Translations under genes and position numbers: made by a program | Notes under the pieces: generated by a model | What the model saw: only the letters and a program-made list of their open reading frames with translations | The model's database searches: none | Told to the model about the DNA's origin: nothing | Shown: positions 1-7,551 of the stretch, in pieces | How the letters are laid out: each line of letters starts with the position of its first letter | How positions within the stretch are numbered: position 1 is the stretch's first letter | Source: an uncultured Prevotellaceae bacterium | GTDB taxonomy: Bacteria > Bacteroidota > Bacteroidia > Bacteroidales > Bacteroidaceae | NCBI GenBank assembly: GCA_900313705.1 | Contig: OMSJ01000004.1 | Span: 1-42,613, forward strand | Reading direction: 5' to 3' | Length of the DNA: 42,613 nucleotides

Positions 1-47
1 CCGCTTTTTGGAGCGGCTTATCTCATCCGCATAACTATTTGACGGTG

Positions 48-80
48 CAAATATACGAATTTATATTTGAAACCACCAAA
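48..80 (-). promoter_or_regulatory. Bacteroidetes-type promoter reading off the left edge
   Basis: On the minus strand a TTTG (80-77) is followed after 21 nt by TATATTTG (55-48). This matches the Bacteroidetes primary-sigma pattern (-33 TTTG, -7 TAnnTTTG, 19-21 nt spacer). Transcription would start near 41 and leave the window leftwards. A 5-bp hairpin with arms CCGCT/AGCGG lies at 1-16 in the leader and could be an attenuator or the edge of a terminator. The gene served is outside the window; from the overall map it is probably the large terminase operon. Confidence 0.6.
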
Positions 81-105
81 GAAATGAGTAACAATTTAAG
101 ATATT

Positions 106-456
106 TTATGCTTTTCCCTCCCTTTTCAGGTTGTCGAGCAGTTCAAGTGCTCGGTTTATCTTCCTGCGGTTGGTCACGTTTGCATTGTAGAGTCCGCGTT
201 GTGCGTCGGTGATGTTCCGTGTGCCAAACTTGACGGTGTTCTGCGTCACGTTTATCTCCAGACTATCGCGGTGCGGTATGCGTCGCATGTCGAGGTACTT
301 GATGATGTTCTTCGGGTTCACATGGTCGAGCATTTCAAAGAAATCCTCCTCGTCGATGTTGATATACACCCGTCTGCCTTTCCGTTGGTTGTCCGTCGGC
401 TTAGGCTCTTGCATCTCCACGTCGGCGATGCAACAATGGTTTAATGTCAGTCTCAT
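106..456 (-). CDS. Hypothetical phage protein, 116 aa
   Basis: I do not recognise this family. The protein is small, soluble and charged, with no signal peptide or membrane segment. Its middle is acidic (an IDEEDFFEML stretch near residue 35) and the C-terminus is basic and probably helical. It follows the ParB-like fragment and the small-terminase cluster in the same direction, after a 54-nt spacer carrying three tandem AATTCGT units. The leftward promoter at 48-80 comes just after it, so it is probably the last gene of the early transcript before the packaging operon. A role linked to packaging or regulation is only inferred from position. Confidence 0.7.
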   Translation of the reverse strand: MRLTLNHCCIADVEMQEPKPTDNQRKGRRVYINIDEEDFFEMLDHVNPKNIIKYLDMRRIPHRDSLEINVTQNTVKFGTRNITDAQRGLYNANVTNRRKINRALELLDNLKREGKA

Positions 457-466
457 ACGCTTTCCT

Positions 467-493
467 AATTCGTTTAATTCGTGTAATTCGTGT
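467..493. repeat. Three tandem 9-bp AATTCGTKK units
   Basis: Units start at 467, 476 and 485 and differ only in their last two bases. The same three-unit array occurs at 3892-3918 and 39063-39089, each time in or at the edge of a gene spacer. Confidence 0.75.
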
Positions 494-510
494 TCTTTTT
501 GCCCTTAGGC

Positions 511-669
511 TTACGCCGCTTCCCGTTTGTCGGGAACGCTCAAATGCACTTCCACCAGTCGGTTGTCCTTGTCAATCAGCACAGAGCGACCCGCGCCACA
601 TTCGCGGAAGCTGCGCTCCAACAACTGCGCACCCTGCTCGTTACCCTTGTTCACATCTTCCTGTTTCAT
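511..669 (-). CDS. ParB N-terminal-like fragment, 52 aa
   Basis: Reading the minus strand from ATG at 669 gives a 52-residue protein. Its centre (GAQLLERSFRECGAGRSVL then DKDNRLVE) resembles the start of the ParB/sulfiredoxin-like domain found in phage ParB-methylase proteins, where GAGRSxLxDKxG precedes an AGN(K/R) motif. Here the match stops after LVE: the GNK motif is absent and the protein ends 12 residues later. It is either a decayed remnant or a stand-alone mini-domain. I saw no convincing continuation in the other two frames. It lies in the small-terminase cluster, where ParB-like genes are common in phages. Confidence 0.6.
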   Translation of the reverse strand: MKQEDVNKGNEQGAQLLERSFRECGAGRSVLIDKDNRLVEVHLSVPDKREAA

Positions 670-681
670 ATTCGTTTGTTT

Positions 682-933
682 TTACTTCTTTTTCATGATC
701 TTCGCCCGTTCCTGAATATTCTGGATATAGGCTGCTGCTTTTACATCACCTTTCATTGCGGCATTTACCATATTGTGAGCAATGGCTTCCTCTGCAGTCA
801 ACTCATGCCCGTCGTGTGGGTCGCGAAGCGTCTTGCCGGAGTTTAATATCACCGTCTTTTTCAGTTGCTCCAAAATGTAGTCCTCCATCGTTTCGGGGAT
901 GTCGGGCAGCTGTTCTTTGTCCTTCTTTGCCAT
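682..933 (-). CDS. Small terminase-associated protein, 83 aa
   Basis: This is an 83-aa basic protein ending in KIMKKK. The segment GKTLRDPHDGHELTAEEA followed by AAMKGDVKAAAYI resembles the KGDxxAAxxI helix seen in small packaging-associated proteins of the DUF5681 type, but the match is by eye and weak. It starts 6 nt after the small terminase stop and clearly belongs to the same operon. No membrane or signal segment is present. Function is unknown; a packaging accessory role is inferred from position. Confidence 0.7.
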   Translation of the reverse strand: MAKKDKEQLPDIPETMEDYILEQLKKTVILNSGKTLRDPHDGHELTAEEAIAHNMVNAAMKGDVKAAAYIQNIQERAKIMKKK

Positions 934-939
934 AGTCTT

Positions 940-1302
940 TTATTTGAATCCATCAATAAAATCATTTAATGCGTTGGTGGCTGTCTTGTCGCCTGGGTCT
1001 TCGGGTTTTGCCGCTGCTTTCGCGGCAGTCAGTCCGAGGTCTTTAGCATACTTCTGGCAGATGCTTTCCTGCTGGTAGATGAGATTGCACAGCGGGTGCT
1101 GCTTGCGTATCATGTTGCCCATGCTACCTTTCTCCCAGATGACAGAACCATCGCTCATCATCTTCTCCGTGTAGTGGTCTTTCAACGCAAGCGCGTTTGC
1201 ATAGAGCCGGATGGTGAGCTTCAGGAACTCGGGCACCTTGCCACCGTGGTTCGCCTTGACTTGCGCATTGATGTCCTTCAGATATGTTGCTGCTTTTGCC
1301 AT
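940..1302 (-). CDS. terS: P27-family phage terminase small subunit
   Basis: The small terminase recognises the packaging site and hands DNA to the large ATPase/nuclease subunit. The 120-aa protein has the order expected for the P27 family: an N-terminal helical part, a central segment about residues 30-55 (RLYANALALKDHYTEKM then SDGSVIWEKGS), the conserved KQHPLCNLI motif near residue 68, and the AKDLGLTAAKAAA tail near residue 86. Length is at the short end for the family. Neighbours are an HNH nuclease gene upstream and the large terminase at the far right edge, which fits a circular phage map. Confidence 0.75.
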   Translation of the reverse strand: MAKAATYLKDINAQVKANHGGKVPEFLKLTIRLYANALALKDHYTEKMMSDGSVIWEKGSMGNMIRKQHPLCNLIYQQESICQKYAKDLGLTAAKAAAKPEDPGDKTATNALNDFIDGFK

Positions 1303-1304
1303 AA

Positions 1305-1733
1305 CTATTTCCTTTTTCTGAATTTGAATTTAGGCATGTTCTTTATCATTTGCTCTTTTTCGTAGGGTATGCGGTAGGCGTTGAAAACGTCGGTCGGCAT
1401 ACCGAACACGCGACCGGGGAGCATCATCCACGACTGCCATGTGTAGTCGCAAGGTCGGTGCAACAGGTGTCCGCCTTCTTTCACCTTTCGGGCTGACACG
1501 GTGATGCCCTTCGACGACAGACGCGGGAACGACATTTGCTGCTGTCTGTATTCGTCGAACACTGGGTCGCCCTGTTCGTCCGTCTCGGCCTCGTAGATGC
1601 CAAGGCAAAAGTACCGCTCACGTTTGCCTTTGCGCTGCTGGTCTTTGGGGATGATACCCACAAGCGGACAGAGTTCGCAGCGGTCGGGCTGCTCGCGCGG
1701 CAGCTGCCTTGGTGTGTAGATGTCTTTCGGCAT
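1305..1733 (-). CDS. Hypothetical phage protein with CxxC motif, 142 aa
   Basis: I cannot name this family. The N-terminal third has RCELCPLVGIIP around residue 18, then RYFCLGIYE around 41 and a later HRPCDYTWQSWM near 92. The cysteines and histidine could form a metal site, which is inference. The C-terminus is strongly basic (KFKFRKRK), so nucleic-acid contact is possible. It ends 2 nt before the small-terminase start and is probably translationally coupled to it. The 171-nt spacer upstream (1734-1904) shows no ORF or strong hairpin. Confidence 0.7.
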   Translation of the reverse strand: MPKDIYTPRQLPREQPDRCELCPLVGIIPKDQQRKGKRERYFCLGIYEAETDEQGDPVFDEYRQQQMSFPRLSSKGITVSARKVKEGGHLLHRPCDYTWQSWMMLPGRVFGMPTDVFNAYRIPYEKEQMIKNMPKFKFRKRK

Positions 1734-1904
1734 TATTTTCGTATTATGTTGCGATAATGTTGTATTGCGAGAATCGGCAATGTTGAGGTGTTAAGTAAAG
1801 ATGCGGAAAAAACTACCCTCCATGAAAAGTACTGTGTAAAGAAGTAGTTTGGCTAGTGGATTTGGGAATCGGGGCGTATCGGAATAAATGAGGTGCCGCG
1901 GGGT

Positions 1905-2267
1905 TCAGTCAGTCGGCGGTTCGTAGTTTGGGTCGTTCATTTCGAGGAACCGCTGGCTTCTTCGCTCTTTGTTCTCCCTCACCTTCTCCTTTGTGTGTGT
2001 CCGCATGTCCTTGTGTACCTTGATGTGGCACTGTACGCACAACAGACGAACATTGTTGACGTCGTAGCATAGTCGCTCCATCTCTTGTACCGTCCTGCCC
2101 GTCTCGACGGGGATGATGTGGTGGCAGTCGCCATTGCTGGTATCTACAGCACGATGGCATTCCTCGCACAGTCCGCCAGCGCGTCGCCACACTTGCACCT
2201 TCACGCCTCCGTCGCCCCACCACCGCTTATCATTCAGTAGCTTCTGGTATTGCTTGTCTCTGCTCAT
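1905..2267 (-). CDS. HNH endonuclease, 120 aa
   Basis: This is a small HNH nuclease of the type often placed next to phage terminases; in HK97-like phages such proteins assist DNA cleavage during packaging. The HNH core is visible: two zinc cysteines in LCEECHRAV, the DCHHIIPVETGR motif carrying the catalytic histidine, then NNVRLLCVQCHIKVH with the second CxxC and the final histidine. The start at 2267 (MSRDKQYQ) is preferred because the longer upstream frame only shadows the neighbouring gene, and its ATG overlaps the upstream stop by 4 nt. A homing role is possible but less likely in this packaging context. Confidence 0.88.
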   Translation of the reverse strand: MSRDKQYQKLLNDKRWWGDGGVKVQVWRRAGGLCEECHRAVDTSNGDCHHIIPVETGRTVQEMERLCYDVNNVRLLCVQCHIKVHKDMRTHTKEKVRENKERRSQRFLEMNDPNYEPPTD

Positions 2268-2614
2268 GATGTTCTGTATATGCGTGTAACGTCGTATCGC
2301 GCTACACAACCGGGATTCCTGACTTCCCACCCGCAATCGTCGGCGAGCTGTACAAGCACCTTCTTTGTGATTGCTTTCATCACAACTGGCGGGAGGCGTA
2401 GTGTGCGGAAGTGCATGAGCACTCGCTTTGTCTTGTCGCGGGCAAGGAAGAATGTCTGCTTCCTCATCTCCATGCGCTCCCGCCGCACACCCGCCTCCGC
2501 CGCTATCTCTTCCGGCCACATGTCCGGCCAGTGCTTCAGCGTGCAACTCACTTCGTCGTACTTGTCGTAGTCCTCGAAGTTTGCGCAAAGCATTGAATTA
2601 ACAAGGTGGCTCAT
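2264..2614 (-). CDS. Hypothetical phage protein, 116 aa
   Basis: The family is not recognised. The central part (EEIAAEAGVRRERMEMRKQTFFLARDKTKRVLMHFR) is helical and basic and could hold a helix-turn-helix (EEIAAEAGV), but that is weak. It is linked by 4-nt ATGA overlaps both to the HNH gene downstream and to the small zinc-ribbon-like gene upstream, so the three are almost certainly one translationally coupled unit. No membrane segment is present. Confidence 0.72.
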   Translation of the reverse strand: MSHLVNSMLCANFEDYDKYDEVSCTLKHWPDMWPEEIAAEAGVRRERMEMRKQTFFLARDKTKRVLMHFRTLRLPPVVMKAITKKVLVQLADDCGWEVRNPGCVARYDVTRIYRTS

Positions 2615-2805
2615 AACTCGGCGACGTCTAACCGCATGCGGTAGTGGCCACAGACGAACAGCGTCCTCACCTTCGCCTTGTGTAGCTTACAATACCTCAT
2701 GTCTTCCTTCTTTGTTGCGTTTCCACTCGCGGTTGCTATCTTGTAGTGACAGCTCACACAGGCTTTCTTCACGTCGTAGCCTGACTTTGTTTTTAAGTAT
2801 TCCAT
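2611..2805 (-). CDS. Small cysteine-rich protein, 64 aa
   Basis: This 64-aa basic protein contains CVSCHYK near residue 16, a cysteine in MRYCKLHK near 38 and CGHYR near 52. This spacing suggests a small zinc ribbon or zinc-binding fold. It overlaps the next gene by 4 nt (ATGA) and follows another small gene after 12 nt. Such mini zinc proteins are common in the early regions of Bacteroidales phages, but no specific function can be assigned. Confidence 0.65.
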   Translation of the reverse strand: MEYLKTKSGYDVKKACVSCHYKIATASGNATKKEDMRYCKLHKAKVRTLFVCGHYRMRLDVAEL

Positions 2806-2817
2806 ATTCGTGTTTGT

Positions 2818-3021
2818 TTAGTAATAGTTTGTTCTTATCTCTTCCTGTGGGATGATTTTGCGAGGCTTTGTGCTCTGCTTGTCAATCAGCTTGTAGAAGC
2901 TAATGTCTTTCACACCGCCGTCATCCAGCTCGATGCTAACGGTGTGCTGCTTGGCTTCACCATTCTTCACCATCATCGCCAGTGCTCTCTCGACGATTGT
3001 CATTTGATTTCTCTGTTCCAT
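2818..3021 (-). CDS. Hypothetical phage protein, 67 aa
   Basis: Unknown 67-aa soluble protein. The N-terminal half is helical (IVERALAMMVKNGEAK) and is followed by a probable beta-hairpin (HTVSIELDDGGVKDISFYKL). Its start lies inside the 3' end of the upstream 238-aa gene, with a 65-nt overlap in another frame, suggesting coupled translation. Confidence 0.62.
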   Translation of the reverse strand: MEQRNQMTIVERALAMMVKNGEAKQHTVSIELDDGGVKDISFYKLIDKQSTKPRKIIPQEEIRTNYY

Positions 3022-3673
3022 TATTATTTCCGTTGAATTTTATTTTCATTTGTCTGTCGTACTCGCCGTCGGGTGTGCGATGCTTCGTTTGCTTTGTCCG
3101 CTTGCCGTAGGCGTACTCGCGCCCAGAGTCAGTGTAGTTATTGGCTCCGCGCATCTCTTCTTCGTCCTGGCGCATAAGCTCTGCCGCCGTTTCGCTGTCC
3201 ACCAGGCACAGCAGTACCTCCACGATGTCATCCATGCCAAGCAGCTTGCCCAGATGCTTGATGCGTCGGTGTAGTCCGGGGACTGTCACCTTCAGTACCG
3301 TGTCGAGGATTATGCCGACGTTCTCTGACATCTTGGCGGTCATGAAGAAGGGATTCTCGACAAGCACGGCACCCTGGCCCTTGTGATTCTCTTGGTCAAG
3401 TATCATAACCAGCTTTGATACGTTCAGCTTGGCAGGGTCGGCAAGGTTGAATGCATGCTGCCACGAGTAGTCCGTTTCGAGGTAAAGCATGAGCTTGCGC
3501 ACCTCTGGACTGAGTTCGTGCCGCTCGCTTGCCGCCCTTATCATCACATAGATGAACATCTGTAGCATGTGGTAGGTGTCGGTCTGCTTTGCCTGGCAGA
3601 TCTCGTTCCATACAACAGCCGCGGATGGTGTCACCTTTGTACCCATCGGTACGCTTCGCTCTTCGGTTGTCAT
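2957..3673 (-). CDS. Hypothetical phage protein, 238 aa
   Basis: The family is not recognised. The first 170 residues look globular and mainly helical. From about 175 on the protein becomes polar and low-complexity (Asn, Lys, Glu, Asp), with a KFNGNNNGTEKSNDN stretch that is probably disordered. Its last 65 nt overlap the start of the next gene. It lies between the primase and the HNH/terminase cluster in the early operon, so a replication or DNA-handling role is plausible but not shown. Confidence 0.72.
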   Translation of the reverse strand: MTTEERSVPMGTKVTPSAAVVWNEICQAKQTDTYHMLQMFIYVMIRAASERHELSPEVRKLMLYLETDYSWQHAFNLADPAKLNVSKLVMILDQENHKGQGAVLVENPFFMTAKMSENVGIILDTVLKVTVPGLHRRIKHLGKLLGMDDIVEVLLCLVDSETAAELMRQDEEEMRGANNYTDSGREYAYGKRTKQTKHRTPDGEYDRQMKIKFNGNNNGTEKSNDNRRESTGDDGEEW

Positions 3674-3702
3674 GTTTGAGTTATTTGTTATATCTGTTTA
3701 AT

Positions 3703-3891
3703 TCATTGTTTGCTTTTCTTCGTCACAAGTATATATGCTTGAAACAAAAGAAAACTGAATCCTATATAATAAGCTGCTTCGTCGGCAAAGACATCATCTC
3801 TTTTGATATAAAAGGCAGGTGTTAAGACGAATTGCCAATCATTTGTATTACTGCTTTTCATTATGCCGAAACTCTTTTGTACTATCTTCAT
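3703..3891 (-). CDS. Small hydrophobic protein, 62 aa
   Basis: The 62-aa reading frame starts 16 nt after the primase stop in the same direction. It has a hydrophobic C-terminal third (IGFSFLLFQAYILV, residues about 43-56) ending in TKKSKQ, and no signal peptide. Composition and spacing look like a real gene, but it is AT-rich and short. It could be a peripheral or single-pass membrane protein. No function is assignable. Confidence 0.55.
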   Translation of the reverse strand: MKIVQKSFGIMKSSNTNDWQFVLTPAFYIKRDDVFADEAAYYIGFSFLLFQAYILVTKKSKQ

Positions 3892-3918
3892 AATTCGTTC
3901 AATTCGTTTAATTCGTTG
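3892..3918. repeat. Three tandem 9-bp AATTCGTTN units
   Basis: Units begin at 3892, 3901 and 3910 and vary only in the last base. The array overlaps the primase stop codon at 3908 and matches arrays at 467-493 and 39063-39089. Confidence 0.75.
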
Positions 3919-5032
3919 TTTCTTTCAGCATTCTAATCACTATGTCCGCCACGTCTGCTTTCGGTCCGTCCTCTGGCTTCCAGTATGTGTCAATGAATTC
4001 CGTGTTGAAGCCGAGCTTGTCATACTTCAACTCCGTTGCTTTCTCGCGCCACGCCTTTATGCCGTCCTTGTCTGGGAAGAGCTGGATGCGTCGGCCCAAG
4101 TCCATGAGCGGCTTCAGCTTCTCGCGCGATATGTTGCTCAGTCCTCCGCACGCCATCCATATATTCTCGTAGCGGTTGCCGTAGGCGATGTCCATGATGA
4201 GTGCCGTCTTCTCGCTCTCCACGATGTTGATGGTGGCGTTCTGCCATTCATTCAAGAGGTGCTGACCGAAGAGGCATTGACACACGTCCTGCTTATCTGG
4301 GTTGTAGATATTCGGGAATGGGTAGGGCGGTTCGTAGGTCATTTCTTTCTTCTTCTCGTCCCAGTGGCGGGCAAGTATGGCGTGTATCCAGTCTTGCGTC
4401 CAAGGTGCTTCGCCTTTCTTCATGCGGTGTCCGTCGCATCTGTACTTCATCATCTTGCCTGTGCGGACGCGCTGCCTGTCGTCGATCTGCCAGAAGATGG
4501 TGAAGTCGTGCGGCGGCTGTCCGGCTCGCTTTATCGTTGTATGGCCCACAAGGTAGTCGTCGAGCGTCTGCTTGATGCGGTCGCGCTGCACGCCATTCCA
4601 TGGCAGCGAGTACAACCAAAGGGCGAAGGTGTCATGGTCAAGGTTCCTGCGCTTCATTACTATGTCGATGGGCAGTATGAGCATCGGCAACGGTTCAGGC
4701 TCTTTCCTTGGCGGTGGCGTATAATCCACCGGAACGTTGTCCAAAGGCATTCCGTAGTGCTTCCCGAGCCAACGGATGGCACCGATGAAGTCCATCTTGC
4801 AATGCTCCTGAAGGAACTTGATGCTGTCACCCTTCGCTTCGCAGGAGAAGCACTTATAGCAGTTGTCACGCGGAAATACTATGAAGCTGCCTATGTGCTG
4901 GTCTTCGTGGAATGGGCACAGTCCGAGGTATCGCGGTCCCCTTTGTTTAAGCGGAATGAACGAGCCAACCACGTCCACGATGTTAGCCGTTTCGATTATG
5001 CGCCGAATGGCAAGGTCATCTATTTTGCTCAT
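3908..5032 (-). CDS. CHC2 zinc-finger DNA primase, 374 aa
   Basis: Phage primase that makes RNA primers for replication. The CHC2 zinc finger is clear: CPFH at residues 39-42 and YKCFSC with C61 and C64, followed by GDSIKFL, the usual DnaG N-terminal pattern. A Toprim-like part follows, with IVESEKTAL near residue 272 and FPDKDG near 316 as the likely acidic metal site. The protein is shorter than bacterial DnaG and lacks its C-terminal helicase-binding domain. The next gene upstream encodes a RecA-fold ATPase, so the two likely form the replisome core. The 295-nt spacer between them is a good origin candidate. Confidence 0.88.
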   Translation of the reverse strand: MSKIDDLAIRRIIETANIVDVVGSFIPLKQRGPRYLGLCPFHEDQHIGSFIVFPRDNCYKCFSCEAKGDSIKFLQEHCKMDFIGAIRWLGKHYGMPLDNVPVDYTPPPRKEPEPLPMLILPIDIVMKRRNLDHDTFALWLYSLPWNGVQRDRIKQTLDDYLVGHTTIKRAGQPPHDFTIFWQIDDRQRVRTGKMMKYRCDGHRMKKGEAPWTQDWIHAILARHWDEKKKEMTYEPPYPFPNIYNPDKQDVCQCLFGQHLLNEWQNATINIVESEKTALIMDIAYGNRYENIWMACGGLSNISREKLKPLMDLGRRIQLFPDKDGIKAWREKATELKYDKLGFNTEFIDTYWKPEDGPKADVADIVIRMLKETTN

Positions 5033-5327
5033 AAGCCGTTTTTATTGTCTTTTGATAGTTTGCGAATTGTCTTTTGGCAGTTCTGAAGTTGTCAAAAGAC
5101 GATGTTTTTCGAGGCCGCCTCCAGAAGTCAGACAGCTATGATTGAATGTCCAAACGTGCGCATACGCGCGAGACACTGCGACGCTGTAACCACCCCTCTC
5201 TGCCCGCGCCCATACCAGCGCAGGGCAGTGGGGTTGTTGCTGCGTGCATGAGCGGATGCGCATTTGGGGAAGTTACCCTCCATATATCCCTGTAAGGGGA
5301 TATATGGGGAAGTTGGGGAAGTTACGC
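5033..5327. promoter_or_regulatory. Putative replication origin or control region
   Basis: This non-coding block lies between the ATPase and primase genes. It holds an 11-bp perfect hairpin (arms 5280-5290 and 5297-5307, loop TGTAAG) flanked by several GGGGAAGTT repeats around 5266-5322. Near 5048-5095 the word GTCTTTTG occurs twice directly, with an inverted copy (CAAAAGAC). Repeats plus a strong dyad beside replication genes suggest an origin or a replication-control site. No ORF is convincing here. Confidence 0.45.
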
Positions 5328-6509
5328 TCAGAAGTCAAGCACTGTCTGTTCTGCTGTTGGTGGCTCGAAGGGTAGTTCTTCGCGTTTCGGAAACTCCATC
5401 GGGTTGAGTATGTACTTTGGATGTGTCTGCCCCTTCTTCATCGTCTCTGGGTCTTGCACGATTACAAATCGCCTTGCAAGTGCTACCTTCATGTTGTCGT
5501 CTTGCGCTGGCTTGTTCTTCACGCCGCCCCTATTCTTGAAGATGGTCTTTATTTGTTCCTTCGTTGCCGGCCATTCTATATCGTCGCGTCCATCGGAGAG
5601 CCAACGCTTGATGTTCTCGGGCGTGTCATTCTCGCTTGGCACTGCGTTCAGTTGCTCAGGCATTCCCCATCCCGTTATCGGCAGGATTTGGAACTTCCAG
5701 TCGGGAACGTCTCGACCGCGGGCTTTCAGTTGCTTCACGGTGAAGGTCGCCAAACCGGTTGTCTCGTTCTTCTCTTTCGATGTCCTGAAGATGTCCGTCA
5801 CCTTTCTCTCCAAGATGCTTCCGAGGTGCCCTACCAGCTTGTCGCCGCCTGGATTTTGGTGAACGAGGCACCAAAGACTGATGCCGTAGTGTGTGGCTGC
5901 TTGCATACACTTGTAGATGATTTCCGCGCACTCGGTGTTGCTGTTGAAGTCGTTCACCACGTCAAGCAGGCCGTCGATGAAGCAGACGGTCGGCTGATAT
6001 TCGTGCAGTGCTTTCAGCGTAAGCCTCCAGCGTTGCAAGGCTGCGGATGTCTTCTCGTCGTCGCTCTGTGCTTCACGAAGCATTAGGATGATGAAGTCCT
6101 CATAGTTCTGGTCAATTTGCCTGCCGCACATCGTCAGCACGCGGTTCTTCATCGCTATGGTGTTGGCTTCCTCCATCTCCGTGTCAATGTAGAGCACTCG
6201 CGGCTCTGGTATCTCGTCCTCCAGCTCATACTTGAGGTTGCCGAACTCGCCGTTCAGTATGGCCGCGATGAATTGCGCAAGCGTCATCGTCTTGCCGTGT
6301 CCCGCTTGCCCCGTCACGGCATGAATGCCGCCAAGAGGTGCAAACCCGATGCCGTTCCATGATAGCGTGTATTTCGGTGCTTGATAGGCTTTCGAGAAGT
6401 CAAGCCTGTACGGTCCCGTATCTACGCCGTACCATTTATCGCCCGCCAAGAACGTCGGAACCTGCTCGCCTTCACCAATAGCAGGTAGTTTGTTTTCTTC
6501 TTCGTTCAT
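5328..6509 (-). CDS. RecA/KaiC-fold ATPase, probable replicative helicase, 393 aa
   Basis: A RecA-fold ATPase of the RepA/DnaB-like AAA_25 group. The Walker A motif GQAGHGKT is at residues 67-74, a beta-strand with YIDTEME at about 107-113 follows, and Walker B VCFIDG is at about 175-180. The VHQNP segment near 216 fits the H/Q sensor of DnaB-like helicases. The C-terminal 110 residues are a separate, less conserved domain. It precedes the primase in the operon and overlaps the upstream gene's stop by 4 nt. The role is most likely origin opening or helicase action with the primase; a RecA-type recombination role is the alternative. Confidence 0.82.
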   Translation of the reverse strand: MNEEENKLPAIGEGEQVPTFLAGDKWYGVDTGPYRLDFSKAYQAPKYTLSWNGIGFAPLGGIHAVTGQAGHGKTMTLAQFIAAILNGEFGNLKYELEDEIPEPRVLYIDTEMEEANTIAMKNRVLTMCGRQIDQNYEDFIILMLREAQSDDEKTSAALQRWRLTLKALHEYQPTVCFIDGLLDVVNDFNSNTECAEIIYKCMQAATHYGISLWCLVHQNPGGDKLVGHLGSILERKVTDIFRTSKEKNETTGLATFTVKQLKARGRDVPDWKFQILPITGWGMPEQLNAVPSENDTPENIKRWLSDGRDDIEWPATKEQIKTIFKNRGGVKNKPAQDDNMKVALARRFVIVQDPETMKKGQTHPKYILNPMEFPKREELPFEPPTAEQTVLDF

Positions 6510-7378
6510 AGTTCCTTATTCGTCTTTTCTTTCAATCGTTTTAGAATGGCCGCGTCTCTCTCCTTCGCTGCATCCTCTTCAATGGCTTGTCTCAATTCAG
6601 AAATGCCTCTCAGCACCTTCTTCATCTCTCCCTTCGTGCGGAACACCTCTCCGTAGCTCTCAGTCGTCTCGCTCATTATCTCATATATGAGGTCGATGCT
6701 TGTCCATGCCTCCTGAATCTGTTCAAGCGTCAGCTCTACGTTGTGTATTTCTTCATTTGTGAGCGGGATGTCGTCAAGGCTGAGCAACTGCTCGGCGTGC
6801 TTCCATCGCTCTTGCACGGCTCGAAGGCTGAACTTCCCGAACACTTCCCTCACACATCTTGCGGGGATGCCGTGCTCATTGGTAAGAACAAGTGCCGTCA
6901 TGTCGTAGATGACCACAGCAAGGTCAAGGCAGGCTCTCGCGGTCGTTATCCATGCCAGCGCGTCGCTGTTAGCGATACCTCTGCTGTCGAGAATGCGTTT
7001 GCACTTGTGCTGAAGCGCAGAAATCAGCGGAGCCGTGCGGACGTACATCTCGCCGCCTGTACCCGTCCAGAAATCATAGTACTCGCGGTCGGTGATGTTG
7101 CCGTATGTTTTGCGCGTCTTCTCGCTCATATCCTTCAGGCAGAAGAAGCGATTGCGTTGGTCGTGCAGCAGCTCCCGCTCGTATGCCGCCCAAGCGTCCA
7201 GGGCTTGCCTGAATGCCCGCTTCACCTCGTGTCGGTACTGCGGCAACGCCTTCGCCTTGTCATGCGCTTGCAGGCAAACCGTCCAAGCCGCATTGTTGGC
7301 AGGTCCCATCATTATCTTCACCAGCGCACTCGCCCCGCGAATGGCCGAAAGTAGTTCTTCGTATTGTTCCTTTTTCAT
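6506..7378 (-). CDS. Hypothetical phage protein, 290 aa
   Basis: Unknown, largely helical 290-aa protein. I place the start at 7378 (MKKEQYEELL) because the longer frame upstream reads through two tRNA-like elements. The C-terminal third (EGVFRTKGEMKKVL-like region to the end) is highly charged and predicted helical. Its stop overlaps the ATPase start by 4 nt (ATGA), so the two are coupled, which suggests a replication-related role such as a helicase loader or single-strand handling. That role is inference from position only. Confidence 0.72.
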   Translation of the reverse strand: MKKEQYEELLSAIRGASALVKIMMGPANNAAWTVCLQAHDKAKALPQYRHEVKRAFRQALDAWAAYERELLHDQRNRFFCLKDMSEKTRKTYGNITDREYYDFWTGTGGEMYVRTAPLISALQHKCKRILDSRGIANSDALAWITTARACLDLAVVIYDMTALVLTNEHGIPARCVREVFGKFSLRAVQERWKHAEQLLSLDDIPLTNEEIHNVELTLEQIQEAWTSIDLIYEIMSETTESYGEVFRTKGEMKKVLRGISELRQAIEEDAAKERDAAILKRLKEKTNKEL

Positions 7379-7380
7379 GT

Positions 7381-7458
7381 GGGAGGCGGCGGAATCGAAC
7401 CGCCGCTCACGGCCAAGTTTTACTTGCTGATTGCTCCATTTATCAGTCTTTACCTCCC
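7381..7458 (-). tRNA. tRNA-like element 1 (aberrant anticodon arm)
   Basis: On the minus strand, GGGAGGT pairs with GCCTCCC as a 7-bp acceptor. A D-like arm (CTGAT/ATCAG, loop with GGAGCA) follows, and the T arm GGCGG-TTCGATT-CCGCC is canonical. The anticodon region only forms CAAG/CTTG around a 5-nt loop TAAAA instead of 5 bp around 7 nt, so no anticodon can be assigned. Total length of 78 nt is normal. It sits 2 nt upstream of the 290-aa gene start. Confidence 0.55.
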
Positions 7459-7463
7459 TTGTT

Positions 7464-7551
7464 GCCGTGGCGGGGCTCGAACCCGCGCCGGCCTGTATGT
7501 TGCGACTCTGTCGCAACCCACATTCCCGCTCTGCCAACTAAGCTACACGGC
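7464..7551 (-). tRNA. tRNA-like element 2 (hairpin in anticodon region)
   Basis: The minus strand shows GCCGTG/CACGGC acceptor pairing, TA at positions 8-9, a canonical D arm (GCTTAGTTGGCAGAGC) and a canonical T arm (GCGGG-TTCGAGC-CCCGC). Between D and T arms are 41 nt dominated by the hairpin GTTGCGAC-AGA-GTCGCAAC. This is not a normal anticodon arm, and the loop lacks U33 when forced into 5+7+5. The same 19-bp palindrome recurs with one change at 9392-9410. Confidence 0.55.

Noticed and set aside
3863-5086. 407-aa plus-strand ORF
   Set aside because: It is antisense to the primase, which has clear CHC2 and Toprim-like motifs; the plus-strand product shows no family signature.
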